Below are positions 43,769 to 55,452 of a stretch of 64,000 nt of DNA, one piece after another. The stretch comes from Mitsuaria sp. WAJ17 (lineage in GTDB: Bacteria; Pseudomonadota; Gammaproteobacteria; Burkholderiales; Burkholderiaceae_C): assembly GCF_014174515.1 (NCBI RefSeq), contig NZ_JACJUG010000002.1, positions 124,001-188,000 of the forward strand. Reading direction: 5' to 3'. The translations under genes were made by a program, and so were the position numbers. The notes below the pieces were generated by a model. It had not been told where the DNA came from. It ran no database searches and was given only the letters and a program-made list of their open reading frames with translations. How positions within the stretch are numbered: position 1 is the stretch's first letter; each line of letters begins with the position of its first letter.

Positions 43769-44212
43769 ATGAACCTCATCCAACAAGGGTCCTTTTTAAC
43801 CCTGCACTACCGTCTGGCCGGCCCTGACGGCGCTGATATTGTCAATACCTTTGACGACAAGCCTGCTACGCTCTCCATGGGCGCCGGCCAGTTGGCGCCT
43901 GCCATCGAGGCCCGGCTGATCGGCCTGGCAGAGGGCGCGCACACCCGCTTCGAGCTGGAGGCCGGTGAGGCCTTTGGCGAGCGCAACCCGGAGATGCTGC
44001 AGCGCGTGAAGCGCACCCTCCTGGACGAGCTGGGCGATCCGGACCAGACCTACTCGGTGGGCGACGTGATCGAGTTCCCCACACCTGACGGCACGGGCAG
44101 CTACGCGGGCCTGGTGCGCGAGGTCGGCGAGGACTGGTTGCTGTTCGACTTCAACCACCCGCTGGCTGGCCAGCCCGTGAGCTTTGAAGTGCAGATCATC
44201 GGGGTGCTGTGA
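43769..44212 (+). CDS. fkpB: FKBP-type peptidyl-prolyl isomerase, SlpA/FkpB type
   Basis: A 147-residue cytoplasmic FKBP of the SlyD/SlpA group. It opens [12 protein letters not shown], then [21 protein letters not shown] and [14 protein letters not shown]. It lies one base from ispH (TGATG), the same neighbour as E. coli fkpB, which supports the name. Confidence 0.9.
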   Translation: MNLIQQGSFLTLHYRLAGPDGADIVNTFDDKPATLSMGAGQLAPAIEARLIGLAEGAHTRFELEAGEAFGERNPEMLQRVKRTLLDELGDPDQTYSVGDVIEFPTPDGTGSYAGLVREVGEDWLLFDFNHPLAGQPVSFEVQIIGVL

Positions 44213-45195
44213 TGAGTGAGCAGGCCTTGCAATCTCTCGGGGAAGTCTTGCTGGCCGAGCCGCGCGGCTTCTGTGCCGGTGTGGACCGCGCCATCGAGAT
44301 CGTCGAGCGCGCCCTCCAGAAGTTCGGCGCGCCCATCTACGTGCGCCACGAGATCGTGCACAACACCTTTGTCGTCAACGACCTGAAGTCCAAGGGTGCC
44401 ATCTTCATCGAGGACTTGGCGGACGTGCCGCCGGGCGCCACCCTGGTCTTCAGCGCCCATGGCGTCAGCCAGGCGGTGCGCCAGGAGGCGGCCCAGCGCG
44501 GCTTCCAGGTCTATGACGCCACCTGCCCGCTGGTCACCAAGGTGCATGTGGAGGTGGCCAAGCTGCACCGCGAGGGCTACGAGTTCATCATGATCGGCCA
44601 CAAGGGTCACCCCGAGGTCGAGGGCACCATGGGCCAGCTCAGCGATGGCATCTATCTCGTGGAAGAGGTGGCTGACGTGGCCCATGTGCGCGTGAAGGAC
44701 CCCTCCAGGCTGGCCGTGGTCACTCAGACCACACTCAGCGTGGATGACGCTGCCGAGATTCTGGCCGCGGTGAAGAAGCATTTCCCCGAGGTCCGCGAGC
44801 CCAAGAAGCAGGACATCTGCTACGCCACCCAGAACCGCCAGGACGCCGTCAAGCTGCTGGCTCCGCAGGTGGATGTGGTGGTGGTGGTGGGCAGCCCCAC
44901 CAGCTCCAACAGCAACCGGCTGCGTGAGCTGGCCGAGCGACTGGGCACGCCGGCCTATATGGTCGATGGCGCCGAGGACCTGAAGGCCGCCTGGTTCGAG
45001 GGCCGCCAGCGTGTGGGCCTGACGGCCGGCGCCTCGGCACCCGATGTGCTGGTTCAGGCCGTGATCGCCCGTTTGCGCGACCTGGGCGCCACCGCCGTGC
45101 GCAGCCTGCCGGGCGTGGAGGAGCATGTGCGCTTCCCGCTGCCCCTGGGCCTGGGCGACAAGTCCATGGCCGAGCATGCGGCGTCCCGATCTTGA
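44212..45195 (+). CDS. ispH: 4-hydroxy-3-methylbut-2-enyl diphosphate reductase
   Basis: The last enzyme of the MEP isoprenoid pathway, 327 residues, an iron–sulphur reductase. Its three cluster cysteines lie in [21 protein letters not shown] and [10 protein letters not shown]. Active-site loops such as [12 protein letters not shown] and [11 protein letters not shown] are normal. The ATG at 44212 follows fkpB directly; a GTG at 44209 is less likely. Confidence 0.97.
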   Translation: MSEQALQSLGEVLLAEPRGFCAGVDRAIEIVERALQKFGAPIYVRHEIVHNTFVVNDLKSKGAIFIEDLADVPPGATLVFSAHGVSQAVRQEAAQRGFQVYDATCPLVTKVHVEVAKLHREGYEFIMIGHKGHPEVEGTMGQLSDGIYLVEEVADVAHVRVKDPSRLAVVTQTTLSVDDAAEILAAVKKHFPEVREPKKQDICYATQNRQDAVKLLAPQVDVVVVVGSPTSSNSNRLRELAERLGTPAYMVDGAEDLKAAWFEGRQRVGLTAGASAPDVLVQAVIARLRDLGATAVRSLPGVEEHVRFPLPLGLGDKSMAEHAASRS

Positions 45196-45271
45196 CGCCG
45201 GCCGCTCCCTGATCGGCCTCCTAGGCCATTTTTCGCGCGGGCGCGTCCGAGTTGGTCGGCCCGCTGCCTAG

Positions 45272-46594
<1,323 letters not shown>

Positions 46595-46621
46595 ATTTTT
46601 TCGCCTGCCAAGCTGAAAATG

Positions 46622-46650
46622 CTTGGTGAGCCGAAAAATGAAGCTATAAT
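46622..46650 (+). promoter_or_regulatory. Promoter of the tRNA-Ser gene
   Basis: A consensus TATAAT (46645–46650) precedes the tRNA by about 40 bases. TTGGTG or CTTGGT lies 16–17 bases upstream as a weak −35. A start near 46657 would give a short leader before the tRNA. Confidence 0.6.
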
Positions 46651-46690
46651 CATAGGCTCACTCGCAAACAACCACGCGAGCACCGAATCA

Positions 46691-46781
<91 letters not shown>

Positions 46782-46794
46782 AGCAGTACGTAGA

Positions 46795-46818
46795 AATGGG
46801 CCCTTTGGGCCCATTTTT
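46795..46818 (+). terminator. Intrinsic terminator after tRNA-Ser
   Basis: AATGGGCCC and GGGCCCATT form a 9-base stem with a three-base loop, directly followed by a T-run. It is a standard intrinsic terminator for the tRNA transcript. Confidence 0.9.
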
Positions 46819-46989
46819 CGTTTCTGAGCCCTCGAGCCGTGGTGCCAGGTTCTGGCCTGCCGCCCTTGGTTCTGCGTGGGCGTCGTGTAAAACTTGTGCG
46901 CGCGGCTGACTTCGATGCCTGGTCAGGTGGTGCAAGGGGCCGGGCATCCTCTATCGTCCGCGACTGGATTGGTTTGCCAGGCGCGCCCG

Positions 46990-47910
46990 ATGGCCTTGAA
47001 GTTGTTGCTGCTGTTCGCGATGGCCTGGCCCGGGCTGCTGAGCCAGGCCGCTGAGTCGGCCCCTTCGCCGGCGAGCGTCGCTAGGGCGTCGGTCGCATCG
47101 CAGGAGCGCCTGATCTGGGCCGGTGCGCCCTATGCGCCCATGGTCATCCGCGAAGGATCATTGCGCGGGCGCGGCTACGTGGACCGCATGCTGGCCGAGG
47201 TGCTGCAGCCCAGTCTGCCGCAGTTCAGCCACGAAACCCTGCATGTGTCTCCGATGCGCCTGGACCGCGAGCTGCGGGAATCGGACCAGGCGGTCTGCAG
47301 CGCGGCCTTCAGTCGCACGCCTTTGCGGATGACGCGCTATGCCTTCACTGCAGCCATCTTCAGGTTCCTGCCCGTGGGCGTGGTCATGCGGCGGGATCAC
47401 GTTCTGGCACCGCCGCGACGGCCGCAGCCGCTGTCCCTTCAGGCGCTGCTGGACCGGGGCATGCGCCTGGGCCTTGTCGGCTATCGTGCCCATGGCGGGG
47501 CCGTGGACCTCATGCTGGGCGCCCATGCAGCGCAGGTGCAGCGCTTCGTCCTGAACACGTCCAATCAGTCCGTGCTGGCCATGCTAGCGCGCTCGCATGC
47601 CATGGACGCCACGCTGGTCTATGAGTTCGAGCTCAGCTACTTCAAGGCCCTGCAGCCCGAACTGGGCGAGCAGCTGGGGTGGTGGCCGTTGGAGGAGCTG
47701 GACGAGTCCCAGTTGTCCTACATCGCCTGTTCCGCCAATCCGGCGGGCCGGCGTGCGGTGCTGACCATCGACCGGCTGCTCGCTCAGCCGGGCGTTCGCG
47801 ATCGACTGCAGTCGCTCTACGAGCAATGGCTGGATGAAGGCAGTCGTCGGCGGCTGAAGGAGCTGAGGCAGCGCATGGGGCCCTTGTTCTGGCGCGATCC
47901 AAAGGACTGA
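46990..47910 (+). CDS. Periplasmic solute-binding-like protein
   Basis: A 306-residue exported protein with a signal peptide (about residues 1–20, ALKLLLLFAMAWPGLLSQAAE) and a family 3 solute-binding-like fold: LIWAGAPYAPMVIREG, RGYVDRMLAEVL and FSRTPLRMTRYAF. It resembles orphan TIGR02285-type proteins in Burkholderiales rather than an ABC receptor with its own permease; no transporter gene is adjacent. The ATG at 46990 begins the signal peptide. The ligand is unknown. Confidence 0.75.
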   Translation: MALKLLLLFAMAWPGLLSQAAESAPSPASVARASVASQERLIWAGAPYAPMVIREGSLRGRGYVDRMLAEVLQPSLPQFSHETLHVSPMRLDRELRESDQAVCSAAFSRTPLRMTRYAFTAAIFRFLPVGVVMRRDHVLAPPRRPQPLSLQALLDRGMRLGLVGYRAHGGAVDLMLGAHAAQVQRFVLNTSNQSVLAMLARSHAMDATLVYEFELSYFKALQPELGEQLGWWPLEELDESQLSYIACSANPAGRRAVLTIDRLLAQPGVRDRLQSLYEQWLDEGSRRRLKELRQRMGPLFWRDPKD

Positions 47911-48124
47911 CAGGCGCACGGCAGGCCGGCGTGTCCATCATTGATGAGGATGACCGCGCCACGATACGACCCCTATGCTCCCGCGAGCCCGCCCCAGGGG
48001 CATCGGATCGGCAGCGCACGCTCATCCCACTTTTGGGGGCCCCCGAAAGAGTTCTGCTGCCTGACCCCGCCCGGGAGGACAGTGGGGACTGCGGCCTGCT
48101 ATCAGGGCCGCGATGGAGCAGGTC

Positions 48125-48391
48125 ATGCATTTCAAGGAAGTCGACTACGGCAACTACCGCATCTTCGCCGGTGCCATCGAGCGCACGCGGGCGTACGGCT
48201 ATGTTGCTGCCGTGGTGGTGATGCGCCTGGAGCACGGGCGTCCGCTGCATGAGGTCTTCAGAGATGAAAACATGGCGGGCGGCTACGGCTGGCCGTCCCC
48301 CGCGGAAGCCCTGCGACACGCGGTCCGCGAAGGGCAGCGCGCCGTCAGTAGCCGGCCGCCGCTGAGGCCTTGTGGCGCCCTCGTGGCCTGA
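48125..48391 (+). CDS. Small hypothetical protein
   Basis: An 88-residue protein, MHFKEVDYGNYRIFAGAIERT…, with a ggag ribosome site 6 bases upstream. Its beta-rich opening and RALEHG-like RLEHGRPLHEVF middle resemble small conserved cytoplasmic proteins of Burkholderiales, but I assign no function. The last 15 or so residues are low in character. It lies in an otherwise gene-poor stretch upstream of the histidine kinase. Confidence 0.55.
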   Translation: MHFKEVDYGNYRIFAGAIERTRAYGYVAAVVVMRLEHGRPLHEVFRDENMAGGYGWPSPAEALRHAVREGQRAVSSRPPLRPCGALVA

Positions 48392-48552
48392 TCACGGCGG
48401 GGTCCGCGCTGGGCAAACCCCCCGGTACATCCCGACACCTCGTCGGTCCGCGAGCCGGGCAAGCGTATTTCAGGCTTGCCATACCGTCGCTCATCGCCTC
48501 CTTGGGGCTGGCGCCTTGGTGAGGGCGCGACGGGCGGCTATCGTCTCGCTCC

Positions 48553-49641
48553 ATGCAATCGGAGAAGATGCCCCGCCCGCCCGTGCCCAGCCATGCTGAA
48601 GCCCGGCGCGCCTTCTTTGCCGAGCTGAATCCGCGCCGCGTCGGGGTTGCTCTGGCCCTTGGTGGCGTGGCCGCCGGCTTTCTCAATTCCATCTTCATCA
48701 CGCCGTTCCCGGTCCTGCTGGGCCGGACGCTGTTCGTTGCCATCCTGGCGCTGATCGCCTTCCTCGCCGCGGGGCAGTGGCCGCGCCGCCTGCCGCGCTG
48801 GATTGAGCGGTGGCTGCTGCAGGTAATGGTGGTGGTGGTGGCGGTGCCGGTGGGCACGGCCATCGTCTACCTGGCTGCTGTCGGCGGTGATGTGGACCGG
48901 CTGCTGCAGAGCGAGGGACGCATCCTGGGCTTCCAGTGGATCGTGGGCTCCGGACTGCTCCTGGGCCCCCTGATCGCCCTGGGTGCGCTCTACCGCCAGC
49001 GCGACGCCGAGGCGCGTTCGCAGGCCCTGCGCTTCGAGCTGGAGCGCAGCGAGCTGGAGCGCCGTGCCCTGGATGTTCGCCTGCGATTGCTGCAGGCCCA
49101 GATCGAACCCCATTTTCTCTTTAACACCCTTGCCAATGTGCGCGCGCTGGTGGAGACCGGCTCGCCGCAGGCTGCGCCGGTGCTGCACAGCCTGATCGCC
49201 TATCTGCGCGCGGCCATGCCCCGCCTGCACGATGAGCTGGCCACACTGGGAGACGAGCTCGGCCTGGTGCGCGCCTATCTGGACCTCATGCACCTGCGCA
49301 TGCCCGACCGCCTGCAGTTCAGCATCGAGGTGCCGGCCCCGCTGCACAGCTTGCGCTTCCCGCCGATGGCCTTGCTGACTCTTGTGGAGAACGCCGTCCG
49401 CCATGGCATCGATCCCAGCGAAGAAGGCGGCAGCATCGTGATCAGCGGTGAGAAGCAGGGGGCGCGGGTCGTGCTGGGCGTCACCGATACCGGCGTGGGC
49501 CTGGCGCAGTCCATGGGCACGGGCACAGGGCTGCGCAATCTGCGCGAGCGCCTGCAGGTGTTCTACGGGCCCTCGGCCGCGCTGGATTTGGCAGAGAATC
49601 AGCCGCATGGCCTGCGTGCCCAGATCCAGTTCAGCCCATGA
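48553..49641 (+). CDS. LytS/AlgZ-type sensor histidine kinase
   Basis: A 362-residue membrane kinase with four hydrophobic segments in the first about 150 residues, a short coiled helix, then a His_kinase (PF06580) domain. The phospho-acceptor His is in QIEPHFLFNTLANV and the ATPase region in LVENAVRHGI and GTGLRNLRERL. It overlaps its response regulator by 4 bases. Stimulus and targets are unknown. Confidence 0.93.
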   Translation: MQSEKMPRPPVPSHAEARRAFFAELNPRRVGVALALGGVAAGFLNSIFITPFPVLLGRTLFVAILALIAFLAAGQWPRRLPRWIERWLLQVMVVVVAVPVGTAIVYLAAVGGDVDRLLQSEGRILGFQWIVGSGLLLGPLIALGALYRQRDAEARSQALRFELERSELERRALDVRLRLLQAQIEPHFLFNTLANVRALVETGSPQAAPVLHSLIAYLRAAMPRLHDELATLGDELGLVRAYLDLMHLRMPDRLQFSIEVPAPLHSLRFPPMALLTLVENAVRHGIDPSEEGGSIVISGEKQGARVVLGVTDTGVGLAQSMGTGTGLRNLRERLQVFYGPSAALDLAENQPHGLRAQIQFSP

Positions 49642-50453
49642 TTGCCGCCACCGCCCTGATCGCCGACGACGAACCCCTGCTGCGCGAAAGCCTCGGCCGG
49701 GCCCTGCAGCAACACTGGCCCGAGCTGACGGTGGTCGCCACCGCTCGAAACGGGCGCGAGGCGGTGGAGCTGTTCGAGATCCATTCACCAGACATCGTCT
49801 TTCTTGACGTTCACATGCCCGGCGTCAACGGCGTCGAGGCTGCGCGTCAGATCGGCCGCCGTGCGCAGCTGGTCTTCGTCACCGCCTATGAGCAGTACGC
49901 TGTGCAGGCCTTTGAGCAGGGAGCGCTGGACTACGTGGTCAAGCCGGTCGATGCGGCGCGCCTGGGTGACACCGTCAATCGTCTGCAGGAGCGTCTGCGC
50001 CAGCAGCGTGCCGGGCAGGCGCCTGCGGCCCCCGGCCTGGAGGCCATGATTGAGCAACTGGCCCAGCGCCTGGCGCAGGAGGGCAGCCTGCCCGTGGGGG
50101 CCCCACGCAGCGCACCTGTCGCCGGCGGCTACCTGCAATGGATCCGGGCCTCGGTGGGCAGCACCCTGCGCCTCATCCCGGTCGAGCAAATTCTCTTCAT
50201 GCGCTCCGACGAGAAATACACGCTGGTGGTCTGGGAAGAGGGCGAGGCCTTGATCCGCACGCCCATCCGCGAACTGATCGAGCAACTCGATCCCCAGCAT
50301 TTCGTGCAGGTGCACCGCTCGGTGGTGGTCAACCTGCATGCGATCAGCCATGTGACGCGCGGCCCGAACGAAACGGCGGACCTCCACCTGAAGAAGCGCA
50401 ACGAGGTCTTGCCGGTCAGCCGCAGCTATCTGCATCTGTTCCGGCAGATGTGA
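49638..50453 (+). CDS. LytTR-family response regulator
   Basis: A 271-residue regulator. The N-terminal receiver domain carries LIADDEPLLRESL and the phospho-acceptor Asp in VFLDVHMPG. A linker of about 40 residues leads to a C-terminal LytTR DNA-binding domain (YLQWIRASVGSTLRLIP, DEKYTLVV, HRSVVVNLHAI). It is coupled to the kinase gene by an ATGA overlap. Confidence 0.94.
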   Translation: MIAATALIADDEPLLRESLGRALQQHWPELTVVATARNGREAVELFEIHSPDIVFLDVHMPGVNGVEAARQIGRRAQLVFVTAYEQYAVQAFEQGALDYVVKPVDAARLGDTVNRLQERLRQQRAGQAPAAPGLEAMIEQLAQRLAQEGSLPVGAPRSAPVAGGYLQWIRASVGSTLRLIPVEQILFMRSDEKYTLVVWEEGEALIRTPIRELIEQLDPQHFVQVHRSVVVNLHAISHVTRGPNETADLHLKKRNEVLPVSRSYLHLFRQM

Positions 50454-50543
50454 GCCCGGCCAGTGGCGCCCTCTGGCGCTACCCGGCAAGCCTCGCTGGC
50501 TTCAAAACCGTGCCGGCTGGATCGCCAGCCTGAAACCGCCGGA

Positions 50544-50726
50544 TCAGCGTGGCGCCGACTTGCCGTCCACCACCACGGTTTCCAGCCGCCACACAACCGG
50601 TGTACGGCCTTCCGGGGTGAAGAAGAGGGCGTCGATGATGCCCACCAGCGCCATCAGCAACAGCACCACCAGGAGTGCCGTGTGCAGGCCGCTATCGGAG
50701 AACTCATGCAGGGACTTGCTGGTCAT
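50544..50726 (-). CDS. Small single-pass membrane protein
   Basis: A 60-residue protein with a gggag ribosome site. It has one transmembrane helix (about residues 18–38, LLVVLLLMALVGIIDAL) and a short C-terminal tail. No family is recognised. It converges with the response regulator gene and may be independent of it. Confidence 0.55.
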   Translation of the reverse strand: MTSKSLHEFSDSGLHTALLVVLLLMALVGIIDALFFTPEGRTPVVWRLETVVVDGKSAPR

Positions 50727-50820
50727 GATGCGCTCCCGCCCTGCGGTGCATGGGCAGGGCTGACTCAAATCTAGCCCAAGTGAAGAACGGCTTCCAGTGC
50801 CCCAGGCGTCTCGGCACGCA

Positions 50821-50847
50821 TGAAAAACGCGACCCGGAGGTCGCGTT
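50821..50847 (-). terminator. Intrinsic terminator of the aminopeptidase gene
   Basis: AACGCGACC and GGTCGCGTT form a perfect 9-base stem with a 4-base loop about 27 bases past the aminopeptidase stop. Read on the minus strand it is followed by a T-run, fitting intrinsic termination. Confidence 0.85.
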
Positions 50848-50873
50848 ATCAGGGGCCGGAGGCCGCGGGGCGC

Positions 50874-52682
50874 TCAGATCGCCTCGGTGCGGGTCATCAG
50901 CCAGTCCAGGGCCGGGCCTTGCACCAGCGGGCTCAGGCGGCGGCGCACCTCGGCGTGGTAGTGGTTCAGCCAGGCGGTCTCCTCGGCTGTCAGCAAGCTG
51001 GCTTCGATGCAGCGGGTGTCGATAGGGCACAGGGTGAGCGTCTCGAAGGCCAGCATCTCGCCGAAGGCGCCGTTCTCCGGCGTGGCCTGGGGCACGTTGA
51101 GCACCAGGTTCTCGATGCGCACGCCCCACTGGCCCGGGCGATAGATGCCGGGTTCAATGGAGGTGATCATCCCCACTTCCATCGCCATGTTCGGGTCCGC
51201 TAGGGTCTTGGAGATGTTCTGCGGGCCTTCGTGCACGTTCATGAAATAGCCCACGCCATGGCCGGTGCCGTGGCCGTAGTCCAGGCCATGTGCCCACATC
51301 GGCACGCGGGCGATGGCGTCCAGCATGGGGCCCAGGGTGCCGCGCGGGAACACGGCGCGCGAGAGTGCGATCGTGCCCTTGAGCACCAGGGTGTAGTCCC
51401 GCTTCTGTGCGGCGCCCACCTCGCCGACGGGCCAGACGCGGGTAATGTCGGTGGTGCCGCCAAGGTACTGGCCGCCGGAGTCGAGCAGCAGCAGGCCCTT
51501 GCCCTCGATCACCGCATGGGCGGCGGGCGTGGCACGGTAGTGGGGCAGGGCGCCGTTGGCATTGAAGCCGGCGATGGTGGAGAAGCTCAGGCCCACGAAG
51601 CCCGGGCGTTTGGCGCGCTCGGCGCTCAGGCGTTCGTCGATGGTGAGCTCGGTGATCCGCTCGCGGCCCAGGGCCTGCTCGAACCAGGCGTAGAACTCGC
51701 ACATGGCGGCGCCGTCCTGCTCCATGCATTCGCGCACAAAGGCGGCTTCAGCCTCGGTCTTGCGGCTCTTGAAGAGGGTGCTGGGGTTGATGGCTTCGAC
51801 CACGGCGCAGCCGGCGGGCACGGCCTCGCGCAGGCCCAGGGTCACGCGGCGCGGGTCCATCAGTACCACGGCGCTGGACGGGAGGGCGCGCAGGGCCTCG
51901 CCGGCCTCCTCGTAGCGACGCAGCTGAACGCCGTCGGCGGCCAGGCGGGCGGCCAGCTCCGCGGGGATCTTGCCTTCGGCGATGAAGATCGCGGCCTGGG
52001 TGGCGTCCAGCAGGGCGTGGGCGATGAAGACAGGATTGCACTCAACGTCGCTGCCGCGCAGATTGAAGAGCCAGGCCAGGTCATCGACGCTGGAAATGAA
52101 GTGATGGCTGGCGCCATGGCGGGTCATGGCGGCACGTACATCGGCCAGCTTGGCCGCGCGGCTCACGGTGGCCTGGGGCGGCAGGTGCTCATAGACCGGT
52201 GCGGCGGGCAGGCCGGGGCGGCCGTCCCAGACAGCCTGCACAATGTCGAGGCCCGTGGCCACCTGGATGCCCTTGGCGCCCAGCACGGCGCGCAACTGGT
52301 GGGCCAGGCCCAGGCCAAGCACCTGGCCGTCCACGGCCAGGGTCTGGCCGGCCTGCAGCGTGCCGCCGATCCAGTGCATGAAGTCGGGAGACACGGCGCT
52401 CATCACCTTGACCAGCTCGATGCCGGTACCGGCCAGCTCGACCTCGGCCTGCGTCCAGTAGCGGCTGTCAGCGAACAGGGCGGCGCGGTCCAGGCCGATC
52501 ACCAGGGTGGCGACCGAACCGGTGAAACCCGAAAGCCACTGGCGGGCCTGCCAGCGTTCCGGCAGATATTCGGAAAGATGGGGGTCGGCCGAGGGCACCA
52601 GCAGGGCATGTGCGCCGGCAGCGCGGAGCTCGTCTCGAACGCGCGCGATGCGCAGGCTGATCTCGGAAGTGCGGGTGTCCAT
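50874..52682 (-). CDS. Xaa-Pro aminopeptidase (M24B)
   Basis: A 602-residue cytoplasmic peptidase. Two N-terminal creatinase-like domains precede the M24 catalytic core, where metal ligands can be seen in LLDSGGQYLGGTTDITR, HGTGHGVGYF, NVHEGP and SIEPGIYR. This three-domain layout is the long aminopeptidase P form. The ATG at 52682 follows cggag; a longer reading to 52712 is weaker. Confidence 0.94.
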   Translation of the reverse strand: MDTRTSEISLRIARVRDELRAAGAHALLVPSADPHLSEYLPERWQARQWLSGFTGSVATLVIGLDRAALFADSRYWTQAEVELAGTGIELVKVMSAVSPDFMHWIGGTLQAGQTLAVDGQVLGLGLAHQLRAVLGAKGIQVATGLDIVQAVWDGRPGLPAAPVYEHLPPQATVSRAAKLADVRAAMTRHGASHHFISSVDDLAWLFNLRGSDVECNPVFIAHALLDATQAAIFIAEGKIPAELAARLAADGVQLRRYEEAGEALRALPSSAVVLMDPRRVTLGLREAVPAGCAVVEAINPSTLFKSRKTEAEAAFVRECMEQDGAAMCEFYAWFEQALGRERITELTIDERLSAERAKRPGFVGLSFSTIAGFNANGALPHYRATPAAHAVIEGKGLLLLDSGGQYLGGTTDITRVWPVGEVGAAQKRDYTLVLKGTIALSRAVFPRGTLGPMLDAIARVPMWAHGLDYGHGTGHGVGYFMNVHEGPQNISKTLADPNMAMEVGMITSIEPGIYRPGQWGVRIENLVLNVPQATPENGAFGEMLAFETLTLCPIDTRCIEASLLTAEETAWLNHYHAEVRRRLSPLVQGPALDWLMTRTEAI

Positions 52683-52888
52683 GGCTGTCTCCGGAGGCTG
52701 GACCGGCGTCATGGGCCGGTCCTGGATGGCGCGAGAAGTTCGTCGGCGGCGCGCAGGTCGTGCAGGCCGCGCAAACCAGGCATTCTAGAGATATGCCAGC
52801 GTCCGGCTATTCGTCAGGGGCGAACAGCCCTTCGTATCCGCGGGAAGCGGCTGGAATGCGCACAGTACGGCCCGGGGAGACGGAAGGC

Positions 52889-53080
52889 TCAGCCCAGGGC
52901 GGGCAGGCTGCGGGCTGCCTCGGTCGCTGGGTCCGAGGCCACGGCGCCGGCATCGAGGGGCGCTGCGGCAGCCACCATGTGGGCCGGCGCGGCCTCAACT
53001 CGCGTGGGGGTCAGGCCGCTCACGAGGCCGGCCAGGGTGCAGGCCGCGCTGATCTGCAGGGACAGGATCTTGGCGTTCAT
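52889..53080 (-). CDS. Small exported hypothetical protein
   Basis: A 63-residue protein with a strong ribosome site (aaggagg, 7 bases upstream). It starts MNAKILSLQISAACTLAGLV and has a probable signal peptide ending near VEAAPA; the mature part is Ala-rich. No homologue is recognised. Its strong start is the main reason to call it real. Confidence 0.5.
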   Translation of the reverse strand: MNAKILSLQISAACTLAGLVSGLTPTRVEAAPAHMVAAAAPLDAGAVASDPATEAARSLPALG

Positions 53081-53223
53081 GGTGCGTTCCTCCTTTTGGG
53101 GTGAACGTACTGTGCCCGCGGCGCTCGGGGCCTGCCGGGGTCATGCGGCGAATGGCGGGGCGGGCGGATCGATGGCGAACCAGGGCGGCGAACGGTGCCC
53201 CGGCCCACTGGGCGGTTGGACAG

Positions 53224-54120
53224 TCAGAGCTCGGTCCGCAGGGCCCATAGCTCGGGGAAGAGCACGGTGTCCAGCATCTTGCGAAGATAGCTGACCCCAC
53301 CGGTGCCACCGGTGCCGCGCTTGAAGCCGATCACCCGCTCGACCGTGGTGACGTGGCGGAAGCGCCAGAGGCGGAAGGCGTCTTCCATGTCGACCAGTTC
53401 CTCGCCCATTTGGTAGAGGTCCCAATGCGCCTTGGGGTCGCGGTAGACCTGCAGCCAGGCGGCCTTGACGGCCTCGCTGGCGGCGTAGGGCTGGGTCCAG
53501 TCGCGGTCCGTGTGGCTGGTTGGCACGGCGATGCCGCGGCGGGCCATCAGGCGCAGGACCTCGTCGTAAAGGGAGGGCGCCGTGAAGGCCTTCTCGACGG
53601 CAGCCAGCAGGTCCGGCCGGTGGGCGTGAGGACGCAGCATGGCCGCGTTCTTGTTGCCCATCATGAATTCGATCTGGCGGTACTGCCAGCTCTGGAAGCC
53701 GCTGCTATTGGACAGGTAGGGCCGGATGGCCGTGTACTCGGGCGGCGTCATGGTGGCCAGCACGTCCCAGGCGTGGACCAGCTGCTCCATCACCCGCGAG
53801 ACCCGGGCCAGCATCTTGAAGGCCTCTGGCAGGGCATCCTCGTGCACGCAGCGCACGGCGGCCTGCAGCTCGTGCAGCATCAGCTTCATCCACAGCTCCG
53901 AGGTCTGGTGCTGCACGATGAAGAGCATCTCGTTGTGGTCCGGCGAGAGCGGGTGCTGGGCCGAGAGCACCTGGTCCAGCTTCAGGTAGTCGCCATAGCT
54001 CATGTCCGAGGAGAAGTCGAGCTGGGCACCCTCTTCGCGGACGATGGCCTCGCCGCTGCTGCCGCTGCTGCGGTCCGGCGCTGCAGCGCCGTCGGGAGTG
54101 GAGTGGTAGGGGCAGGTCAT
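53224..54120 (-). CDS. kynA: Tryptophan 2,3-dioxygenase
   Basis: A 298-residue haem dioxygenase that opens the indole ring of tryptophan to N-formylkynurenine. Landmarks are [45 protein letters not shown] and [20 protein letters not shown]. The ATG at 54120 overlaps the kynU stop (ATGA). It is the last gene of a kynB–kynU–kynA operon. Confidence 0.97.
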   Translation of the reverse strand: MTCPYHSTPDGAAAPDRSSGSSGEAIVREEGAQLDFSSDMSYGDYLKLDQVLSAQHPLSPDHNEMLFIVQHQTSELWMKLMLHELQAAVRCVHEDALPEAFKMLARVSRVMEQLVHAWDVLATMTPPEYTAIRPYLSNSSGFQSWQYRQIEFMMGNKNAAMLRPHAHRPDLLAAVEKAFTAPSLYDEVLRLMARRGIAVPTSHTDRDWTQPYAASEAVKAAWLQVYRDPKAHWDLYQMGEELVDMEDAFRLWRFRHVTTVERVIGFKRGTGGTGGVSYLRKMLDTVLFPELWALRTEL

Positions 54121-55439
54121 GTCACGGCCGCTTTCTGGTTGAACTGGGACTGTTTCCATTCGCCGCTGTCAAGGACCTGGCGCAGGTGCTCGACGGCATC
54201 GAAGACTTCGGTGAAGCCGATGTAAAGAGGGGTGAAGCCGAAGCGCAGGATGTGCGGCACCTCCGCGAGGCGTTTCGGGTCGCCGGCCCGGAAGTCGCCG
54301 ATCACGCCGCGCGCGATCAGGGCCTGGACCACGGCATAGCCGGCGTCCTGAAGGGGGGCTTCGAGGCTCAGGCAGACCTGGCTGCCGCGATGGGCGGCGT
54401 CGCGCGGCGAGGCCAGGCGCACGCCCAGGTCGCGGAACTCGCCCTGGGCTTTGCTGCCGCAGCGGGCCTCGACCAGCTCGATGAAGAGCTCAGTCAGCGC
54501 GATGGACTTGCGGCGCAGGGCCGGCATGCCGCCCAGGGGCTCGCTGGCCAGGAAGACGTCCACGCCGCATTCCAGCGCGGCCGTGGAGAGGATGGCCGGC
54601 GTGCCGCAGATGTAGCGCCCGATGCCCGGCGCAGGCGTGTAGTTGGGCGTGAACTGGAAGGGCGCCGCATGGCCCAGCCAGCCAGACAGCGGCTGCCAGA
54701 AGCGCTCCACATGGCGGGGATGCGCCCAGACGAAGGCCGGGGCGCCGGGGCCGCCGTTGAGGTATTTGTAGCCGCAGCCGATGGCGAAGTCGGCGTCCGC
54801 GCCCTTGAGGTCCACCGGGACGGCGCCGGCGGAGTGAGCCAAGTCCCAGATCACCAGGGCGCCGGCTGCATGGGCCAGGCGGGTGAGGCCGGCCATGTCG
54901 TGCTTGTAGCCGGTGCGGTAGTTGACCTCGGTGAGCATCAGAACGGCCAGCTCGCCGTTGATCAGGGCCGGCAGTTCGTCCACATGATCAAAAAGTCTCA
55001 GCGTGAAGCCGTGCTGGGCAGCAAGGCTCTCGGCGATGTAGAGATCGGTCGGGAAGTTGCTGCGCTCCGAGAGGATGACGCGGCGCTCGGGGCGGTCCTC
55101 GGCGGCGATGCGCAGGGCGGCGGCCAGCACCTTGTAGAGGTTCAGCGAGGTGGAGTCGGCCACCACCACCTCGTCCGGGCCCGCGCCGATCAGCCAGGCG
55201 ATCTTGTTGCCGATGCGCCGGGGCAGCTCCATCCAGCCGGCGGTGTTCCAGCTCTTGATGAGGTCCGTGCCCCATTCCTGGCGGATCACCTGCTGCACAC
55301 GGGCCTCGGTGGCGGCGGGCAGCACGCCCAGGGAATTGCCGTCCAGGTAGACCACGCCCTCGGGCAGCAGGAAGTGATCGCGCAGGGGGCGCAGGGCATC
55401 GGCCGCGTCCAGGGCCTGACAGTCTTGTCTTTGCTTCAT
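54117..55439 (-). CDS. kynU: Kynureninase
   Basis: A 440-residue PLP enzyme that cleaves kynurenine to anthranilate and alanine. The PLP lysine is in [15 protein letters not shown]. Other landmarks are [20 protein letters not shown] [11 protein letters not shown] and [11 protein letters not shown]. The ATG at 55439 follows aaggag. It supplies anthranilate for the operon on the opposite strand. Confidence 0.97.
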   Translation of the reverse strand: MKQRQDCQALDAADALRPLRDHFLLPEGVVYLDGNSLGVLPAATEARVQQVIRQEWGTDLIKSWNTAGWMELPRRIGNKIAWLIGAGPDEVVVADSTSLNLYKVLAAALRIAAEDRPERRVILSERSNFPTDLYIAESLAAQHGFTLRLFDHVDELPALINGELAVLMLTEVNYRTGYKHDMAGLTRLAHAAGALVIWDLAHSAGAVPVDLKGADADFAIGCGYKYLNGGPGAPAFVWAHPRHVERFWQPLSGWLGHAAPFQFTPNYTPAPGIGRYICGTPAILSTAALECGVDVFLASEPLGGMPALRRKSIALTELFIELVEARCGSKAQGEFRDLGVRLASPRDAAHRGSQVCLSLEAPLQDAGYAVVQALIARGVIGDFRAGDPKRLAEVPHILRFGFTPLYIGFTEVFDAVEHLRQVLDSGEWKQSQFNQKAAVT

Positions 55440-55452
55440 CAAGGAGGCTCCT

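Noticed and set aside
46608..46626. Hairpin after serS as a terminator
   Set aside because: The CCAAGC/GCTTGG stem is not followed by a T-run and overlaps the tRNA promoter.
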